Shown here piece by piece: positions 61,136 through 64,000 of a DNA stretch of 64,000 nucleotides. Source of the DNA: Pseudomonas sp. GM74. Lineage in GTDB: Bacteria; Pseudomonadota; Gammaproteobacteria; Pseudomonadales; Pseudomonadaceae. The notes beneath the pieces are model-generated. The model was not told the origin of the DNA and ran no database searches. It saw only the letters and a program-made list of their open reading frames with translations. The stretch is from the NCBI RefSeq assembly GCF_000282455.1, contig NZ_AKJG01000163.1:1-64000 (forward strand), read 5' to 3'. Numbering within the stretch: position 1 is the stretch's first letter; each line of letters opens with the position of its first letter. The translations under genes were made by a program, and so were the position numbers.

Positions 61136-61669
61136 ATGACTTACCACATTCGCGATGCCGTGCATGCCGATCTGCCGGCCATTCGTGACATCTACAACGA
61201 CGCGGTGCTCAACACCACGGCGATCTGGAACGAGCAAGCGGTCGACCTCGAAAACCGCCAGGCCTGGTTCAGCGCCCGGCAATCCCAGAGTTATCCGATT
61301 CTGGTGATTGTCGATGCCGACAACTCGGTGCTCGGGTACGCCTCGTTCGGCGACTGGCGGCCCTTCGACGGTTTCCGCCACACCGTCGAGCACTCGGTCT
61401 ACGTGCGCAGCGACCAGCGTGGCAATGGCCTCGGCCTGCAACTGTTGGAAGCACTGATCGAACGCGCCAAAGGCTGCGGCAAGCACGTGATGGTCGCCGC
61501 CATCGAAAGCGGTAACGCCGCATCCATTCGCTTGCATGAGCGCATCGGGTTTATCACCACCGGGCAAATGCCCCAGGTCGGCACCAAGTTCGGTCGCTGG
61601 CTGGACCTGACCTTCATGCAACTGACCCTTGATCCCGGCGCGCAACCGCCGAGCGTCGACCAGGAGTAA
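61136..61669 (+). CDS. GNAT acetyltransferase (phosphinothricin/methionine-sulfoximine type)
   Basis: A 177-residue GNAT enzyme: HIRDAVHADLPAIRDIYNDAVLNTTAIWNE, GYASFGDWRPFDGFRHTVEHSVYV and the acetyl-CoA loop QRGNGLGLQLLEALIERAKGCG. It then has IESGNAASIRLHERIGFITTG, the PAT/MddA subfamily pattern. Members acetylate methionine sulfoximine, sulfone or phosphinothricin, which inhibit glutamine synthetase. A homologue sits at the same site in P. aeruginosa (from memory). It lies 9 bases after ureA inside the urease operon, so it is likely co-expressed under nitrogen limitation. Confidence 0.9.
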   Translation: MTYHIRDAVHADLPAIRDIYNDAVLNTTAIWNEQAVDLENRQAWFSARQSQSYPILVIVDADNSVLGYASFGDWRPFDGFRHTVEHSVYVRSDQRGNGLGLQLLEALIERAKGCGKHVMVAAIESGNAASIRLHERIGFITTGQMPQVGTKFGRWLDLTFMQLTLDPGAQPPSVDQE

Positions 61670-61675
61670 TGCCCG

Positions 61676-62209
61676 ATGAACGCCGCCCAACTGCGACGCG
61701 TCAATGTTGAAAGCTTTGCGCATTATCGCCAGGGACTGATCGACCTGCTGCTCGATGCCGTCGGCTATGGCGCCAGTGTCGGATTCATGGCTGACCTCGA
61801 TGCGACCCAGGCCCGCGCCTATTTCGACGAGGTCCAGGACAACCTGAACAGGGGCAATGTGTTGCTGTGGGTGGTGGTCAAGGACGAACAGGTCCAGGCC
61901 AGCGTGCAGTTGGGTTTGTGCCAGAAAGCCAACGGCCTGAACCGCGCCGAAGTGCAGAAACTGCTGGTGCGTGAACAGGCGCGGCGCCGCGGTCTGGGCC
62001 AGCAACTGATGAGCGCTCTGGAGGTGGCAGCCCTGCAGCACAAGCGCGGCATGCTTTATCTCGACACCGAGGCGGGCTCTCCTGCCGAAGACTTCTACAA
62101 GGCGCTGGGTTACACCCGCGCCGGCGAAATTCCCGACTACGCCTGCGACCCGAGCGGCCGCTACAAGCCGACCGCCCTCTACTACAAGATTCTCCAAGGA
62201 GCCCATTGA
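61676..62209 (+). CDS. GNAT acetyltransferase, second
   Basis: A 177-residue GNAT family protein with LRRVNVESFAHYRQGLIDLLLDAVGYGASVGFM, VKDEQVQASVQLGLC and the CoA-binding turn LLVREQARRRGLGQQLMSALEVAA. The end is YLDTEAGSPAEDFYKALGYTRAGEIPDYAC. It resembles uncharacterised GNATs often found beside the first one in fluorescent pseudomonads; its substrate is unknown. It is close-packed between the other GNAT (6 bases) and ureB (one-base overlap). Confidence 0.88.
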   Translation: MNAAQLRRVNVESFAHYRQGLIDLLLDAVGYGASVGFMADLDATQARAYFDEVQDNLNRGNVLLWVVVKDEQVQASVQLGLCQKANGLNRAEVQKLLVREQARRRGLGQQLMSALEVAALQHKRGMLYLDTEAGSPAEDFYKALGYTRAGEIPDYACDPSGRYKPTALYYKILQGAH

Positions 62210-62517
62210 TGATTCCCGGCGAATACCAGATCCAGCCCGGCGAGACCGAACTCAACGTCGGCCGCCGCACGATCAGCCTGAAGGTGGCCAACAGCGGCGA
62301 CCGGCCGATCCAGGTCGGCTCGCATTACCACTTTTTTGAAACCAACGACGCCCTGGCGTTCGACCGTGCCGCCAGTCGCGGCATGCGCCTGAACATCCCG
62401 GCCGGCACGGCGATGCGTTTCGAACCGGGGCAGAGTCGCGAAGTGGAGTTGGTGGATCTGGCGGGGCATCGTCGAGTGTTCGGGTTTGCCGGCAGGATCA
62501 TGGGCGATCTTGATTGA
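62209..62517 (+). CDS. ureB: Urease subunit beta
   Basis: A 102-residue UreB: MIPGEYQIQPGETELNVGR at the start, then VANSGDRPIQVGSHYHFFETNDALAFDRAASRGMRLNIPAGTAMRFEPGQSREVELVDLAG and GFAGRIMG. It is the beta chain of urease. Start ATG 62209 shares one base with the GNAT stop; AAGGAG lies upstream. A REP-like pair separates it from ureC. Confidence 0.95.
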   Translation: MIPGEYQIQPGETELNVGRRTISLKVANSGDRPIQVGSHYHFFETNDALAFDRAASRGMRLNIPAGTAMRFEPGQSREVELVDLAGHRRVFGFAGRIMGDLD

Positions 62518-62528
62518 AGATCAAAAGA

Positions 62529-62629
62529 TCGCAGCCTCGCTTCGCTCGACAGCTCCTACAGAAAAACGCGATTTACGGGGAAACACGATCCCCCTGTAGG
62601 AGCTGTCGAGCGAAGCGTGGCTGCGATAG
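62529..62629. repeat. REPIN of a third family (GTAGGAGCTGTCGAGCGAAG)
   Basis: An arm GATCGCAGCCTCGCTTCGCTCGACAGCTCCTACA (62529-62560) faces TGTAGGAGCTGTCGAGCGAAGCGTGGCTGCGAT (62596-62628). Between ureB and ureC it might modulate relative subunit levels or be neutral. Confidence 0.85.
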
Positions 62630-62677
62630 CGAGCGACGCGAGCGGTCTCAAAAACAATTGAATCCCAAGGCAAGCGC

Positions 62678-64000
62678 ATGAAAATCTCAAGACAAGCCTA
62701 CGCCGACATGTTCGGTCCCACCGTCGGTGACAAGGTGCGCCTGGCCGATACCGAGTTGTGGATCGAAGTGGAACAGGACTTCACCACCTACGGCGAAGAA
62801 GTGAAATTCGGTGGCGGTAAAGTCATCCGTGACGGACAGGGTCAGAGCCAGTTGCTCGCCGCCGAAGTGGTCGACACCCTGATCACCAACGCGCTGATCA
62901 TCGATCACTGGGGCATCGTCAAGGCCGACGTCGGCCTCAAGGACGGGCGCATCGCCGCGATCGGCAAGGCCGGCAACCCGGACATCCAGCCCAATGTCAG
63001 CATCGCCATTGGCGCCAGCACCGAAGTCATCGCCGGCGAAGGCATGATCCTCACCGCTGGCGGCATCGACACCCACATCCACTTCATCTGCCCGCAGCAG
63101 ATCGAAGAGGCGTTGATGAGCGGCGTCACCACCATGATCGGCGGCGGCACCGGGCCGGCCACCGGCACCAATGCGACCACATGCACCTCCGGACCATGGC
63201 ACCTGGCGCGCATGCTCCAGGCCGCCGATGCCTTCCCGATGAACATCGGCCTGACCGGCAAGGGTAACGCCAGCCTGCCGGAGCCGTTGATCGAACAGGT
63301 CAAGGCCGGTGCCATCGGCCTCAAGCTGCATGAGGACTGGGGCACCACGCCGGCGAGTATCGACAACTGCCTGAGCGTCGCCGACCAGTTCGACGTGCAG
63401 GTGGCGATCCACACCGACACCCTAAACGAGTCCGGTTTCGTCGAGGCCACCCTCGCCGCCTTCAAGGGCCGCACCATTCACACCTATCACACCGAAGGTG
63501 CCGGTGGCGGACACGCACCGGACATCATCAAGGCCTGCGGTTTTGCCAACGTACTGCCGAGTTCAACCAACCCGACCCGGCCGTTCACCCGCAATACCAT
63601 TGACGAACACCTCGACATGCTGATGGTCTGCCACCACCTGGACCCGAGCATTGCCGAAGACGTGGCCTTCGCCGAAAGCCGCATCCGCCGCGAGACCATT
63701 GCCGCCGAAGACATCCTCCACGACCTAGGCGCGTTCTCGATGATCAGCTCCGACAGCCAGGCCATGGGCCGGGTCGGCGAAGTCATCACGCGCACCTGGC
63801 AGACTGCCGACAAAATGAAAAAACAACGCGGGCCGCTACCCGGCGATGGTGAAGGCAACGACAACTTCCGCGCCAAACGCTACATCGCCAAGTACACCAT
63901 CAACCCCGCGATCACCCACGGCATCAGCCATGAAGTGGGTTCGGTCGAAGTGGGAAAATGGGCAGACCTGGTGCTCTGGCGCCCGGCGTTTTTCGGCGTG
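62678..64000 (+). CDS. ureC: Urease subunit alpha (5' part, runs off the window)
   Basis: The first 441 codons of UreC (full length about 566) starting MKISRQAYADMFGPTVGDKVRLADTELWIEVE. Seen: the nickel-ligand histidines in GGIDTHIHFICPQ, the carbamylated lysine in AIGLKLHEDWG, HTDTLNESGFVE, HTYHTEGAGGGHAPDI and the flap region VCHHLDPSIAEDVAFAESRIR, then NPAITHGISHEVGSVEVGKWADLVLW. It is the catalytic subunit that hydrolyses urea to ammonia and carbamate. ATG 62678 follows CAAGG. Intact as far as visible. Confidence 0.96.
   Translation, partial: MKISRQAYADMFGPTVGDKVRLADTELWIEVEQDFTTYGEEVKFGGGKVIRDGQGQSQLLAAEVVDTLITNALIIDHWGIVKADVGLKDGRIAAIGKAGNPDIQPNVSIAIGASTEVIAGEGMILTAGGIDTHIHFICPQQIEEALMSGVTTMIGGGTGPATGTNATTCTSGPWHLARMLQAADAFPMNIGLTGKGNASLPEPLIEQVKAGAIGLKLHEDWGTTPASIDNCLSVADQFDVQVAIHTDTLNESGFVEATLAAFKGRTIHTYHTEGAGGGHAPDIIKACGFANVLPSSTNPTRPFTRNTIDEHLDMLMVCHHLDPSIAEDVAFAESRIRRETIAAEDILHDLGAFSMISSDSQAMGRVGEVITRTWQTADKMKKQRGPLPGDGEGNDNFRAKRYIAKYTINPAITHGISHEVGSVEVGKWADLVLWRPAFFGV

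Overview
The window looks like the chromosome of a fluorescent Pseudomonas (P. fluorescens group). It has high-GC coding DNA, many palindromic REP pairs of the GTGGGAGCGGGCTTGCTCGC type, and a gene order that, from my memory of the family, matches P. aeruginosa from speA through retS to the urease genes. No tRNA, rRNA, CRISPR array or insertion sequence was recognised.

Left end (1-6.5 kb): the remains of a Tad/Flp (type IVb) pilus locus and its PprA/PprB regulators. A prepilin-peptidase fragment runs into a LuxR DNA-binding domain, a TadE-like pseudopilin has lost its membrane helix, a TadG-like gene is frameshifted, and the PprA-like sensor kinase stays open but has no H-box histidine. Two DUF4136 lipoproteins, the tRNA methyltransferase cmoM and a MazG-like pyrophosphohydrolase follow.

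6.7-15.3 kb: a small membrane protein, a MATE transporter, an isolated short VgrG with its DUF4123 adaptor but no effector, arginine decarboxylase speA, a SUI1-like factor, a Nudix hydrolase and a DUF2333 protein.

15.7-34.5 kb: a conserved housekeeping and signalling block. It holds the diguanylate cyclase gcbA, chemoreceptor ctpL, dsbD, aroQ, accBC, prmA, a zinc-ribbon DUF3426 protein, dusB-fis, purH, purD, the hybrid sensor retS and a MarC-family protein.

34.5-53.9 kb: an accessory block lying between the marC-like gene and the urea genes. It contains the corrin-ring (cobalamin) genes cobJ-I-H-G on the minus strand and cobL-cbiD-cobK on the plus strand. Three paralogous proteins of a family I do not recognise surround and interrupt them: two on the left flank in a minus-strand pair, one inside the cobG/cobL divergent gap. 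A copper block follows (two DUF2946 proteins, a PCuAC chaperone, an OprC-type TonB receptor, a PepSY membrane protein), then a BtuFCD/FecCD-type ABC importer and a small secreted protein.

54-64 kb: the urea module, led by a good sigma-54 promoter: the urea ABC importer urtABCDE, then ureD, ureA, two GNAT acetyltransferases, ureB and the first 441 codons of ureC. Urea is imported by Urt and split to ammonia by urease, which fits nitrogen-limitation control. REP/REPIN elements sit in nearly every longer intergenic gap.
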